NCBI GenBank assembly: GCA_902763155.1
Contig: CACWQS010000007.1
Coordinates: 1-64,000 of the forward strand
DNA length: 64,000 bases
Source of the DNA: an uncultured Pseudomonadota bacterium
GTDB taxonomy: Bacteria; Pseudomonadota; Alphaproteobacteria; RF32; CAG-239
Direction: 5' to 3'
A program made the position numbers and the translations under genes. Below the pieces are notes generated by a model. That model did not search any database, was not told the DNA's origin, and saw only the letters and a program-made list of their open reading frames with translations. Shown here piece after piece: positions 29,322 to 38,875 of the stretch. Within the stretch, counting starts at the first letter, position 1, and each line of letters starts with the position of its first letter.

Positions 29322-30547
29322 TAGCGCGGCATCCTTAATCTGGTTTGACGTTCTTTTCCAGTATTACCGGTTTTGGCAACAATAACTTTATTCCCCTCGC
29401 CCAATTCATCGGAGATAATCTGGGTAAAATTATCATTGCTGATTCCGGTTTTTACGGAAATACGTTGCGGCTTACCATCTCTTAAAATCCATATACCTCG
29501 ATCGGAATAACGCTTGTTATTGTCACCGTCTTCCATGTAAAAACGCAAAGATTGGTTCGGTGCCAAAAGCACATTTTTTTCATCGGCGGTAATAATTTCG
29601 ACATTAGCCGTCATCCCCGGTTTGAGTTTCATATCGCTATTATCAATTTCGATTACCACCATGTAAGTTACCACGTTTGAGGTTGTAATAGCTTCGTTAC
29701 GAACTTGCACCACATATCCGTAAAAATATTCATCGGCATAACTATCTACCGTAAAACGCACGGTTTGCCCATCTTTGACTTTGGCTATATCGGCTTCGGC
29801 TACGGTGGCTTCAATTTGCATCTTGGTTAAATCTTCTGCAACCGAGAACAACTCTGGGGTTGAAAAACTGGCGGCAACCGTTTGCCCTACTTCAACTGCT
29901 TTAGAAATAACGATGCCATTTACCGGCGATTTAATCTCGGTGTATGAAAGTTCGGTTAAGGCTGAATTAAGTGCAGCTTGAGCCTGTTTAACCTGTGCTT
30001 GATCCAGTTGTAACTGCGCCAAGGCGTTATCATAATCGCGCTCGGCGGCTTCCAAATCTTTAACCGCCGAATATTTTGAGGCATTAAGTTTACTTATTCT
30101 ATCAAGCGCTTTTTTATAATATTTAATATTATTTTCTTCCACAGCGACCTGCGCTTTAGCAATTTCGAGCGCAGCCTCGCGTTGAGCCACGTTAGCTTTG
30201 GCATTATCTTGATCTATCAGCGCCAAAAGCTGTCCTTCTTTAACTTCTGAGTTATAGTCAACGTAAATTTCGGCAATACGTCCCGATGCTTGTGTACCGA
30301 TTGAAACGATTGAAAGCGGATTTATGGTACCGGAAGCGGTAATAACTTCAGTAATATTACCAATGGTAAGCGGCTGAGTTTTATATGTTTTGGCACTACT
30401 GTTTCCTAACAATAAACTGCCGCACCAAGCCAGAAGTGCTATCCCCGCTACTATAATGAGCCATTGCTTGCGATTCAATTCACGCCATTTAATATTTTTA
30501 ACTTTTTCATATAACATCTTAATTTTATTAAAAAATTTTTGTTTCAT
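29321..30547 (-). CDS. MacA-like periplasmic adaptor (membrane fusion) protein
   Basis: A 408-residue adaptor linking the inner-membrane ABC transporter to an outer-membrane channel. One N-terminal anchor (about 27-46), a lipoyl half-motif (ASGTINPLSIVSIGTQASGR), a long helical hairpin (about 105-190), the second lipoyl half (IKSPVNGIVISKAVEVGQTV), then beta-barrel and membrane-proximal domains. The start at 30547 is chosen because GGAG lies nine bases upstream; the ORF extends 18 codons further without support. No TolC gene in the window. It is divergent from smpB. Confidence 0.9.
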   Translation of the reverse strand: MKQKFFNKIKMLYEKVKNIKWRELNRKQWLIIVAGIALLAWCGSLLLGNSSAKTYKTQPLTIGNITEVITASGTINPLSIVSIGTQASGRIAEIYVDYNSEVKEGQLLALIDQDNAKANVAQREAALEIAKAQVAVEENNIKYYKKALDRISKLNASKYSAVKDLEAAERDYDNALAQLQLDQAQVKQAQAALNSALTELSYTEIKSPVNGIVISKAVEVGQTVAASFSTPELFSVAEDLTKMQIEATVAEADIAKVKDGQTVRFTVDSYADEYFYGYVVQVRNEAITTSNVVTYMVVIEIDNSDMKLKPGMTANVEIITADEKNVLLAPNQSLRFYMEDGDNNKRYSDRGIWILRDGKPQRISVKTGISNDNFTQIISDELGEGNKVIVAKTGNTGKERQTRLRMPR

Positions 30548-30669
30548 CGCTTTATTCTCCAACTCTTCTTTATCGCTTAATATAAATATATTTAATTCCA
30601 ATGTCCAGCGATATTAAAAATTATTTATACTTTGAGGTATGTATAATTTTTTGAATTTAGATTCAAATC

Positions 30670-30698
30670 TTGACAATTACCGACAAATAGCGTATATA
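30670..30698 (+). promoter_or_regulatory. smpB promoter
   Basis: TTGACA at 30670-30675, a 17-base spacer, TATATA at 30693-30698, only 22 bases before the smpB ATG. Confidence 0.8.
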
Positions 30699-30720
30699 AA
30701 TGCTCTGGAAGGCAAGAAAA

Positions 30721-31200
30721 ATGGCACAAAAGAATAAAAAATCTGATTTTATTTCCACCGGTTTGGTCGCCCCAAACCGACGTGCTCGTTTTGACTATAC
30801 TATTAACGAAACTTTTGAAGCCGGCCTTATTTTAACCGGAACCGAAGTAAAATCTCTGCGCCTAGGACATGCTAATATTAACGACGCCTACGGTATTATC
30901 GAAAAAGATGAGCTCTACATGAGCAATATGTTTATTGCCGCTTATGATAATCAAGGTTATGCCAGCCATGCCGAACGTCGCAATCGCAAACTCTTGTTGC
31001 ATCATCGAGAAATTGTAAAAATTATCAATGCACTTAATCGCAAAGGTTCAACCTTGGTTGCGATAAAGCTGTATTTTGACAAACGCGGGCGTGCCAAGTT
31101 GGAAATAGGTCTCGGTACCGGTAAAAAACTCTATGACAAGCGTGAAACGATGAAAGAACGGGATTGGAATCGCGAAAAAGCCCGTATTATGGCACACTAA
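30721..31200 (+). CDS. smpB: SsrA-binding protein SmpB
   Basis: Binds tmRNA and delivers it to stalled ribosomes for trans-translation. 159 residues, the usual length. Conserved phrases: FDYTINETFEAGLILTGTEV, KSLRLGHANINDAY, RRNRKLLLHHREI, and LYFDKRGRAKLEIGLGTGKK followed by a basic tail with DKRETMKERDWNREKAR. The start at 30721 follows GGAAGG; the ORF opens seven codons earlier without support. No tmRNA gene was found in the window. Confidence 0.97.
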   Translation: MAQKNKKSDFISTGLVAPNRRARFDYTINETFEAGLILTGTEVKSLRLGHANINDAYGIIEKDELYMSNMFIAAYDNQGYASHAERRNRKLLLHHREIVKIINALNRKGSTLVAIKLYFDKRGRAKLEIGLGTGKKLYDKRETMKERDWNREKARIMAH

Positions 31201-31204
31201 ACCA

Positions 31205-31426
31205 CTATGAGTGCAACTTCTTTTCAACTTTTGCCACTTCATGATTGGTCTTTTCAAAATGATCAATTTCGTGGTGATAATGATTAACCACGTGGTAAAG
31301 TTTGTGCCAAAAGCCCTGCTCTACGCTAACAACCGTCCCCCATACCGCCATAACAAACATTATAATGGTTACAATACTTTCGGCTATATCAAGAGTTTCT
31401 TTTATGTCATATTTTTTCTTTTTCAT
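31205..31426 (-). CDS. Possible small membrane protein, 73 aa
   Basis: A short ORF with a lysine-rich start (MKKKKYDIKETLDIAES), one predicted membrane span (about 17-40) and a His/Glu-rich tail (HKLYHVVNHYHHEIDHFEK). The charge pattern is protein-like. However, no Shine-Dalgarno or clear promoter was found, and a plus-strand ORF overlaps it. It would converge with smpB, with stop codons four bases apart. No family recognised. Confidence 0.4.
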   Translation of the reverse strand: MKKKKYDIKETLDIAESIVTIIMFVMAVWGTVVSVEQGFWHKLYHVVNHYHHEIDHFEKTNHEVAKVEKKLHS

Positions 31427-31503
31427 AGGGCTTAGATAGTTCTATGTGAAATATATTCAACCTCTACAATTGTATATTTTTGCAAATAATATATATTTAA
31501 CTA

Positions 31504-31532
31504 TTGACAATTTATATAAATGTCACTAAATT
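31504..31532 (+). promoter_or_regulatory. rpoD promoter
   Basis: TTGACA at 31504-31509, a 17-base spacer, TAAATT at 31527-31532, about 60 bases before the rpoD ATG. It has the form expected of a housekeeping-sigma promoter, allowing autoregulation. Confidence 0.75.
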
Positions 31533-31595
31533 AACCGCGCTAGCAAAGTATAGCCACTAAAAAGGCTACATAAAAATCGATTTTTAAGGAACGTT

Positions 31596-33692
31596 ATGGC
31601 TGAGAAAAATAATCAAGACGTATATGACAATAATGCCGATTCTGCCACAGTTGATGCTGGGGCTTCTGCTTTGCGTCATTTATTAGCTAAGGGCAAAAAA
31701 CTCGGATATATTACCATGGAGGAACTCAACAAAGTTCTACCTTCAGAAAAACTCTCATCTGAAAAAATAGAAGATGTAATGTCTAGTATTTCCGATATGG
31801 GAATAAATATCATCTCTGATGCCGATATTGATACCGAAGATGAAGAAAATGCCGATAATGGTGATTATGACTACGAGCAAGATGATACTGAAGATGAGGA
31901 AGTTGGTAATATTGACTCAAAGGATATCGGACATTCTGATGATCCGGTAAGAATGTATCTTAAAGAAATGGGATTGGTCGAACTGCTCTCGCGTGAAGGT
32001 GAAATAGCTATTTCAAAGCGCATTGAGGCCGGAAAAACCGTAATGATTGGCGGTTTGTGCGAAAGTCCGATGACCATTAAAGCTATTGCCGGTTGGCGCG
32101 ATGAGCTGCAAAACGGCACTATGCAACTGCGCGATATTGTCGATTTGGAAATGATGTTTGGAGGCGATTCCGATGCTATCGAATTTGAAGATGAAAGCGA
32201 TAACACCGGAGTTGATTATTTGGAAAAAGTTACCAAGGAACTCAATGAAAAAAATCTTGACGATATCGATGATGATTTGGAAAATGACATTGATATAGAA
32301 AACGATGTTACCGACAATATTGATGAAGAAGATGAAGATGAACAGCTTGATACATTAAACGATGAAGGGGAAGAATCTTCAGAAAATGAAGATGAAGACG
32401 ATGTTGATGGCGGTTCTCGCAATACAACATCTATAACAGCGATGGAAAACGCTTTATTGCCGCAGGTTTTGGAAACACTTAATAAAATTTCCAGTTATTA
32501 TGATAATTTGAAAAAGATTCAAAGTCAGCGTATGGCATCATTTCTTTCTGGGCGTAAAGTGATTGCCGCTACCGAACGCCGTTATTTGAATTTGAAAAAA
32601 GAACTGGTTGAACTTATGAGTTCCATCAGCTTAAACAGTGCTAAAGTAGAACAACTGGTCGAACAATTAAATGATATGAATAATCGGCTGATGAGCCAAG
32701 AAGGAAAACTTCTGCGCTACGCTCTTTCGTGCAAGATTAAACGTGAAGACTTTTTGGAAGCTTATCAAAAATCGGAATTGGATCCGACTTGGCTTGATAA
32801 AATTTCAATGAAAAAAGATAAACATTGGGCGTCTTTTGTTGAAAAATATAAAGATGAAATTATCGAAATTCGTCAGAATGTAGCACAAATGGCGCAAGAA
32901 TGCGGATTGCCTATCAGTGAATATCGCAAAATGGTTGATACCATTAAAAAAGGTGAACGTGAAGCAGAACGCGCTAAAAAGGAAATGATTGAAGCAAACC
33001 TCCGTTTGGTAATCTCAATTGCGAAAAAATATACCAATCGCGGTATGCAGTTCTTGGATTTAATTCAAGAAGGCAATATCGGCTTAATGAAAGCTGTTGA
33101 TAAATTTGAATATCGCCGCGGTTATAAGTTTTCAACCTATGCCACATGGTGGATACGTCAGGCCATTACCCGCTCTATTGCCGATCAGGCACGCACCATT
33201 CGTATTCCGGTTCACATGATAGAAACCATCAACAAACTGGTGCGCACTTCTCGACAAATGCTTTCGGAAATGGGACGTGAACCGGTGCCGGAAGAATTGG
33301 CAAAACGGCTTTCGATGCCGCTTGAAAAAATCCGCAAAGTTATGAAAATTGCCAAAGAACCGGTTAGCTTGGAAGCTCCGGTGGGAGATGAAGAAGATTC
33401 TTCTTTGGGTGATTTTATTGCGGACGAGAGTGTATTGCAGCCTTTAGATATGGCTATTCATTCTAATTTGAAAGAAACTTGCACACGTATCTTATCTTCG
33501 TTGCAACCGCGTGAGGAACGTGTTTTACGTATGCGTTTCGGCATTGGTATGAATACGGATCATACATTGGAAGAGGTGGGTAAGCAATTTAATGTTACTC
33601 GTGAACGTATTCGTCAAATTGAAGCGAAGGCTCTGCGTAAATTAAAGCACCCTAGCCGCTCACGAAAGTTACGTTCTTTCTTGGATCAATAA
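31596..33692 (+). CDS. rpoD: RNA polymerase primary sigma factor RpoD
   Basis: Housekeeping sigma70 of 698 residues. Region 1.1 at the N-terminus and region 1.2 ([20 protein letters not shown]) are followed by a long non-conserved region. It contains a striking acidic stretch at about 210-270, almost all Asp and Glu. Regions 2-4 are complete: [20 protein letters not shown], the -10-binding [18 protein letters not shown], and the -35-binding helix [20 protein letters not shown]. It has its own promoter and a terminator, separate from dnaG. Confidence 0.97.
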   Translation: MAEKNNQDVYDNNADSATVDAGASALRHLLAKGKKLGYITMEELNKVLPSEKLSSEKIEDVMSSISDMGINIISDADIDTEDEENADNGDYDYEQDDTEDEEVGNIDSKDIGHSDDPVRMYLKEMGLVELLSREGEIAISKRIEAGKTVMIGGLCESPMTIKAIAGWRDELQNGTMQLRDIVDLEMMFGGDSDAIEFEDESDNTGVDYLEKVTKELNEKNLDDIDDDLENDIDIENDVTDNIDEEDEDEQLDTLNDEGEESSENEDEDDVDGGSRNTTSITAMENALLPQVLETLNKISSYYDNLKKIQSQRMASFLSGRKVIAATERRYLNLKKELVELMSSISLNSAKVEQLVEQLNDMNNRLMSQEGKLLRYALSCKIKREDFLEAYQKSELDPTWLDKISMKKDKHWASFVEKYKDEIIEIRQNVAQMAQECGLPISEYRKMVDTIKKGEREAERAKKEMIEANLRLVISIAKKYTNRGMQFLDLIQEGNIGLMKAVDKFEYRRGYKFSTYATWWIRQAITRSIADQARTIRIPVHMIETINKLVRTSRQMLSEMGREPVPEELAKRLSMPLEKIRKVMKIAKEPVSLEAPVGDEEDSSLGDFIADESVLQPLDMAIHSNLKETCTRILSSLQPREERVLRMRFGIGMNTDHTLEEVGKQFNVTRERIRQIEAKALRKLKHPSRSRKLRSFLDQ

Positions 33693-33699
33693 AAAAATA

Positions 33700-33730
33700 A
33701 AACGCCGGCAAATAAAGTCGGCGTTTTTTA
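33700..33730 (+). terminator. rpoD terminator
   Basis: Stem AACGCCG / CGGCGTT with an 11-base loop, followed by six T. The A tract on the other side could make it work for the convergent ankyrin gene as well. Confidence 0.9.
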
Positions 33731-33749
33731 CTTTATAAGTAAAGCTAAA

Positions 33750-34373
33750 TTAACGTTTCAATGCTGCTTTAACTTCATCATCGGTTGCATATTCAAAAAC
33801 CGATTTACCATTATAATCACGAGCTTTTTTGCTGGCACCGGCGGTAATCAGCAAAGAAACCACATCCGGATTCCGATTAAGTGCCGCAGCATACATCAAT
33901 GCCGTGCGACCATTATTATCTATAGCATTGATATCGGCACCATATTGTAAAATCATTTTAACCACTTTTGCCGATGCATCAGTGCGGCAAATATTCATCA
34001 ATAATGTTCGCCCTTTTTGATCGCGAGAGTTAATATCGTTACCGGAATTATAACTTTCGTTTGGTGTTTGAGAAACCTCCCCAAATGCCGATAGTAAATT
34101 TTGTGCTAATGAACCTAAATCAGCACTTTGTCCTTGCTCACCGCCAAACATATTTAACAGTGTACCTAAACCACCTGAATTATTCCCGTTTTCTGTCGGA
34201 GCATTTGCCGATGATGACTTTAAGAAACTTACGCCGATATTTTGCATAGCATAATTAACTGCTTTTTGAGTTAATTCATGGCGATGTTGATAAGCGTAAT
34301 AAGAACCTCCGGCAGCCGCCAACAACAAAATGATCATAAAAATACCTAAACCTATCAAAATTTTCTTCATCAT
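33750..34373 (-). CDS. Ankyrin-repeat protein with N-terminal anchor
   Basis: A 207-residue protein. An uncleaved signal or membrane anchor (about 5-27) is followed by a low-complexity Gly/Asn/Ser linker and a C-terminal set of ankyrin repeats: DINSRDQKGRTLLMNICRTD, GADINAIDNNGRTALMYAAA, then GASKKARDYNGKSVFEYA. About three repeats are clear. It is probably a periplasmic or membrane-tethered binding protein; partner unknown. AAGGAG seven bases before the ATG supports the start. It is convergent with rpoD and downstream of thrS, which has its own terminator. Confidence 0.85.
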   Translation of the reverse strand: MMKKILIGLGIFMIILLLAAAGGSYYAYQHRHELTQKAVNYAMQNIGVSFLKSSSANAPTENGNNSGGLGTLLNMFGGEQGQSADLGSLAQNLLSAFGEVSQTPNESYNSGNDINSRDQKGRTLLMNICRTDASAKVVKMILQYGADINAIDNNGRTALMYAAALNRNPDVVSLLITAGASKKARDYNGKSVFEYATDDEVKAALKR

Positions 34374-34551
34374 AGATTATCTCCTTTTTTTCCCGTGCCA
34401 ACACCGTTTGATAGTTCTACATATCAGGTACTGATAATTCCTACTTTATCTTCAAATCTGTTGTGTATCTAGTCCTTCAACTACTTTATGGTCATATCTC
34501 GACTTTCGTCAAGCATTATTGCTTTATAATCCTCAACCGTCTTTTTATTAT

Positions 34552-34588
34552 CAAAAACAGCCCGCACTTTCATCAAGAGCGGGCCTTT
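34552..34588 (-). terminator. thrS terminator
   Basis: Read on the minus strand: GCCCGC, a 13-base loop, GCGGGC, then TGTTTTT. Confidence 0.85.
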
Positions 34589-34609
34589 TATCTTCAATTA
34601 TTGCTTGAG

Positions 34610-36541
34610 TTATTCGAAACGATGCGGCATTTCCGCTTCTTTTTGCATTTGCTTTACAAACTCATCAAGCGACATCGTTTCTTGTTTTTCGCTACCTAAA
34701 CGGCGAATGGTTACAGTACGATTTTCCTTTTCTTTAGCACCAACAACCACAATTACCGGTATTTTTGATAGCGAATGTTCGCGCACTTTATAGTTAATCT
34801 TTTCGTTACGCAAATCAGTATCGGCATTTAAGCCCGCTTTTTTCAAAGTTTCAGCCACTTCGGTTGCATAGCCGTCAAACTCGCTCACAATCGGCGCCAC
34901 CATAGCTTGAACCGGTGATAACCAAAGCGGCAATTTACCGGCATGATGTTCAATCAAAATACCCAAAAAGCGTTCAATCGAACCGAACAATGCACGGTGC
35001 AACATTACCGGCTGATGCTTTTCTCCGTCTTCGCCGATATATGAAATATCAAAACGTTGCGGTAAGTTCATATCTACTTGAATGGTTCCACATTGCCATT
35101 CACGGCCGATGGCATCGCGTAAGATAAATTCCAGTTTCGGACCATAGAATGCCCCTTCGCCCGGATTGATTTCGTATTCATAACCATGTTTTTCCAAAGC
35201 GTGCGCCAACGAATTTTCGCACAAATCCCAAATTTCATCAGAACCGATACGATATATGCTATCCGGTCTGGTTGAAAGATAAATTTTCACTTTATCGAAG
35301 CCGAAATCTTTATAAATATCGAAAATCAGCTTCATTGTGCGAATACATTCTTCTTCCATTTGCTCCGGTGTGCAGAAAATATGCGCATCATCTTGGGTAA
35401 ATTCGCGTACCCGCATCAATCCCATCAGCGAACCGGAAGCTTCATAACGATTAACTTTACCAAATTCGGCCATGCGGAGCGGCAAATCACGATAAGACTT
35501 AACACCTTGTTTATAGACAAGCAATCCACCTGGGCAATTCATCGGTTTAACGCAGAACATACTGCCGTCTTCCATTTGTCCCGAGTAGTTATGCGCACCG
35601 TATTTATCCCAGTGACCCGAAGTCTCCCATAAAACGCGATTCATAATGCGTGGCGTTTCAATTTCAATATACCCGTTATGTTCTTGACGATTACGCATAT
35701 ATTCTATCAATTTGCGATAGATACGGAAACCTTTGTCATGCCAAAAAACCGCTCCCGGAGCATAATCCGGCTCAAAATGGAACAAATCCATTTCTTTACC
35801 AAGCTTACGATGGTCACGCTTTGCCGCTTCTTCCATCATGGTAATATAAGCGTCCAAATCTTTTTTGTTAGCCCATGCCGTTGCATAAATACGTTGCAAC
35901 ATTTCGTTGTTAGCATCTCCGCGCCAATACGCCCCTGCCACTTTCATCAATTTAAATGCATCACCAACTTTACTTGTTGACGGCACATGCGGACCGCGGC
36001 ATAAATCGGTATAATTTCCTTGACGATAAAGCGTAATTGTTTCATCTTCCGGCAAATCTTCAATAATTTGAACCTTGTAGCTTTCCCCCTTATCTTTAAA
36101 GAATTTGATTGCCTCATTGCGCGGCATAACGATTCGCTCGATTTTTTCATCGCGCTTTACGATTTCATGCATTTTTGCTTCAATTTTCACAAAATCTTCA
36201 GTCGTAAACGGTTCTTTGCGTGCAAAATCGTAATAGAAACCATTTTCGATAGCCGGACCGATAGTCACTTGCGTATCCGGCCAAAGTTCTTGAACAGCCT
36301 CGGCCATAATATGGGCACAAGAGTGACGCAAAATGTGTAAACCGTCAGCGTCTTTGGCGGTGATGATAGTGAGTGTAGAATCGGTTGTTATAGGGGTTGT
36401 TAAATCTTGCAATGTATCATTGACTTTGACTGCCAATGCCGCTTTTGCTAATCCTGAACTGATTTTCTCGGCAATTTCCAAACCGGAAACACCGTCTTTT
36501 TCTTCCATAATACTGCCATCAGGCAATTTAATTTTAACCAT
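34610..36541 (-). CDS. thrS: Threonyl-tRNA synthetase
   Basis: Class II synthetase of 643 residues, the usual length. The TGS domain (MVKIKLPDGSIMEEKDGVSG) is followed by the editing domain (HILRHSCAHIMAEAVQELWP) and the catalytic core with the zinc-binding MNCPGGLLVYK, AEFGKVNRYEASGSL (motif 2 region), EFTQDDAHIFC and motif 3 (RALFGSIERFLGILIEH). The anticodon-binding domain ends the protein. The glycosyltransferase gene lies 17 bases upstream on the same strand, so the two may share a transcript. No T-box or structured leader is visible. Confidence 0.97.
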   Translation of the reverse strand: MVKIKLPDGSIMEEKDGVSGLEIAEKISSGLAKAALAVKVNDTLQDLTTPITTDSTLTIITAKDADGLHILRHSCAHIMAEAVQELWPDTQVTIGPAIENGFYYDFARKEPFTTEDFVKIEAKMHEIVKRDEKIERIVMPRNEAIKFFKDKGESYKVQIIEDLPEDETITLYRQGNYTDLCRGPHVPSTSKVGDAFKLMKVAGAYWRGDANNEMLQRIYATAWANKKDLDAYITMMEEAAKRDHRKLGKEMDLFHFEPDYAPGAVFWHDKGFRIYRKLIEYMRNRQEHNGYIEIETPRIMNRVLWETSGHWDKYGAHNYSGQMEDGSMFCVKPMNCPGGLLVYKQGVKSYRDLPLRMAEFGKVNRYEASGSLMGLMRVREFTQDDAHIFCTPEQMEEECIRTMKLIFDIYKDFGFDKVKIYLSTRPDSIYRIGSDEIWDLCENSLAHALEKHGYEYEINPGEGAFYGPKLEFILRDAIGREWQCGTIQVDMNLPQRFDISYIGEDGEKHQPVMLHRALFGSIERFLGILIEHHAGKLPLWLSPVQAMVAPIVSEFDGYATEVAETLKKAGLNADTDLRNEKINYKVREHSLSKIPVIVVVGAKEKENRTVTIRRLGSEKQETMSLDEFVKQMQKEAEMPHRFE

Positions 36542-36558
36542 TTTTTTCTACCTTTTCA

Positions 36559-37722
36559 CTATTTGTTTTTGTTATTTTGATTCATGAGTTCCTCATAAAC
36601 CTTGATTGTTTTATCACACATTATTTGTTTTGTAAAATGTTCTTTTACATTTTTTATCGCTGCTGCGCCGATTTTTTCTTTTTCATCTTTGGAAAGATGC
36701 AACGCCCAGCGTATGGCAGCCGCTAAATCGTCGGCATTTCCGCTTTCAAATAGCTTACCGGTCACGCCGTCAATCACCGTTTCTTTCGAACCGCCGATGT
36801 TAGAAGCTACCACAATCCGTCCCATAGCTTGCCCTTCGATGGCAATTCGTCCGAATGCTTCCGGTTCTATTGAGGTGGAAAGCACAACCTCCGAAAGCAT
36901 CATTGCTGCCGGAACATCACTCACATGGCGAATGAAGGTATATCTGTCGCTCATTCCATATTCTTCTATCATTTGTCGCAATTCTTCGGTATATTTCACC
37001 CTACCCTGATCATCTCCAATTAAAAGACAATGAAAATCTTCATCTTTAATCTTACTTAAAGCAGTAGCGAGCAATTTCTGTCCTTTCCAATTAGTCAGAC
37101 GCCCAATCAGCGTGACTAGAGGTTTATCCTCCGGAATATTAAATTCTTCCATAAGTTTAATCATCCGCTCGGCGGTTGTGGTTTCCACATTAAAATTTTC
37201 CATATTAACACAGCGCGAAATCAAGCGAATTTTACTCTCATCCGTACCGTAATTTTTGATTATATGCTCCTTAATATGATTAGAAATGGCAATTACCCGC
37301 TCACCGAATGTCATGACCTTGTTATAAATCTTTTTAATTCCCCAAGGTCCTAACCCATAAGTTCCATGAAAGGTGGTCATATAATGCACACCGCAACGTT
37401 TGGCTGCCCAATAGGCACTCCATGCCGGAGCTCTCGAACGTGCATGCACAATGGTTACGCCATAGTCTTTAATAATTTTAGACAGACGCCAAGAGTTAAT
37501 ATATAATTTGAAAATATTTTTCGTTTTAAGCGGTAATGTAAAATGCTTAACCTTCATACGTTCCAAGTTAAAAGCCATACGCCCACCGGCTGAAGCTACA
37601 TAATTTTCAATGCCTCGTTTTTGCAGTTCCGATGCAATTTCTATGGTGCCAAGCTCAACCCCTCCTTGATTAAGCTCCGGTAAAACTTGCAACACCACCA
37701 TTTTCTTTTCTTTATTTTCCAT
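36559..37722 (-). CDS. Glycosyltransferase family 4
   Basis: GT-B fold glycosyltransferase of 387 residues, likely retaining. An N-terminal acceptor domain with LPELNQGGVELGTIEIASEL and VHARSRAPAWSAYWAA precedes the donor-binding domain with TLIGRLTNWKGQKLLATAL and the EX7E-type motif (EPEAFGRIAIEGQAMGRIVV, then SNIGGSKETV). Such enzymes build lipopolysaccharide or capsule; the acceptor here is unknown. GAGG precedes the ATG. It is divergent from the GT2 gene at 37887. Confidence 0.9.
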   Translation of the reverse strand: MENKEKKMVVLQVLPELNQGGVELGTIEIASELQKRGIENYVASAGGRMAFNLERMKVKHFTLPLKTKNIFKLYINSWRLSKIIKDYGVTIVHARSRAPAWSAYWAAKRCGVHYMTTFHGTYGLGPWGIKKIYNKVMTFGERVIAISNHIKEHIIKNYGTDESKIRLISRCVNMENFNVETTTAERMIKLMEEFNIPEDKPLVTLIGRLTNWKGQKLLATALSKIKDEDFHCLLIGDDQGRVKYTEELRQMIEEYGMSDRYTFIRHVSDVPAAMMLSEVVLSTSIEPEAFGRIAIEGQAMGRIVVASNIGGSKETVIDGVTGKLFESGNADDLAAAIRWALHLSKDEKEKIGAAAIKNVKEHFTKQIMCDKTIKVYEELMNQNNKNK

Positions 37723-37886
37723 TTTGACCTCAAAATATGTTCAAATTTAAGCGCATTTTATCTTATTTATGAGCTTTTTTCAAAGTTTGAGGAGTGGTTA
37801 TGCACAAGTCCAATGAACATAAACATTTACATCATCAATAATACGTGTTACTCAAAATCAAAATATCATAAAAAAGGAAATTAAAT

Positions 37887-38873
37887 ATGTCAAAACCTGC
37901 TATCAGTATAATTATACCTATATATAATGTTGAAAAGTTTTTACCGCAGACTCTGTCCAGTGTGCAAAACCAGACATTTACCAATTTTGAAGCAATTTGT
38001 GTTAATGACGGCAGTCCCGATAATAGTTTGGATATAATAAAACAATTTATGAAAAATGATTCTCGTTTTAAACTGATAGATCAACCTAACAGCGGAGTTT
38101 CAGTAGCCAGAAATGCCGGAATAAGAATGGCTGCAGGTAACTATATTATGTTTTTAGACGGCGATGACTATTTGCATCCTCAAGCTATGGAATTTGCTTA
38201 TAATACAATTGAAAAATCTAATGTAGATATTTGTAATTTTGGTTATGAAGAAGTCAATGAAGATGAAAAAACAGAATTTCCACTTTTAATACCTTATGAT
38301 TATAGAATTCTTCCCGATGTTTTTTTGAAATATTTGAAAAGAGAATTTTCCCCTGTCGTAATGGTTTGGAACAAAATTTATAAAGCCAAGTTTGTAAAAC
38401 AAACTCCATTTAAACCATATCACCCAGGAGAAGATGATGTTTGGACGTTTGAAATATTAGCAAAAATTAAAAAATTTGCTACTTTTGAAAATAAACTGGT
38501 CTATTACGTGCAAAATTCAAAATCTGTTATGCACCGAATATCTGAAGAAAGACTTATAAGCAATTACGTAGCTTATACATGCGAAATATCTGCTTCAACT
38601 AAACAAATGATTGAAAGTGAAAAATATGCTGACTTGCGTGATAATTTAATCCATTTCCTTAACGATTGTCATCGTGAAGTATTTAAGAACCTTATTTTGA
38701 AGCCATTAAAACTGAAGATGGATATTAATATTATTAAGAATAATTTTACCAAATACCAACAATACATCAACTTGCATCAAGAGTATCTCAAACCCCTGAA
38801 GTTTAAGCGTCGCTTAACTATTTGGCTTTTGCGACAAAAATATTATACGCTTGCGCAATTGCTGACAAAATGA
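37887..38873 (+). CDS. Glycosyltransferase family 2
   Basis: GT-A fold glycosyltransferase of 328 residues. The N-terminal half is a canonical GT2 domain: SIIIPIYNVEKFLPQTLSSV, CVNDGSPDNSLDII (nucleotide binding), VSVARNAGIRMAAGNYIMF, and the DxD motif in FLDGDDYLHP. The C-terminal half is less conserved and helical. AAGGAAATT precedes the ATG. It converges with the GT32-like gene with two bases between the ends. Probably acts in surface polysaccharide assembly. Confidence 0.92.
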   Translation: MSKPAISIIIPIYNVEKFLPQTLSSVQNQTFTNFEAICVNDGSPDNSLDIIKQFMKNDSRFKLIDQPNSGVSVARNAGIRMAAGNYIMFLDGDDYLHPQAMEFAYNTIEKSNVDICNFGYEEVNEDEKTEFPLLIPYDYRILPDVFLKYLKREFSPVVMVWNKIYKAKFVKQTPFKPYHPGEDDVWTFEILAKIKKFATFENKLVYYVQNSKSVMHRISEERLISNYVAYTCEISASTKQMIESEKYADLRDNLIHFLNDCHREVFKNLILKPLKLKMDINIIKNNFTKYQQYINLHQEYLKPLKFKRRLTIWLLRQKYYTLAQLLTK

Positions 38874-38875
38874 TA

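Noticed and set aside
31211-31435. A plus-strand 74-codon ORF opposite the small membrane ORF
   Set aside because: No ribosome site. Its composition looks like an antisense shadow.
32216-32422. A serine-rich minus-strand ORF inside rpoD
   Set aside because: It is the direct antisense of the Asp/Glu-rich GAT/GAA tract of rpoD.
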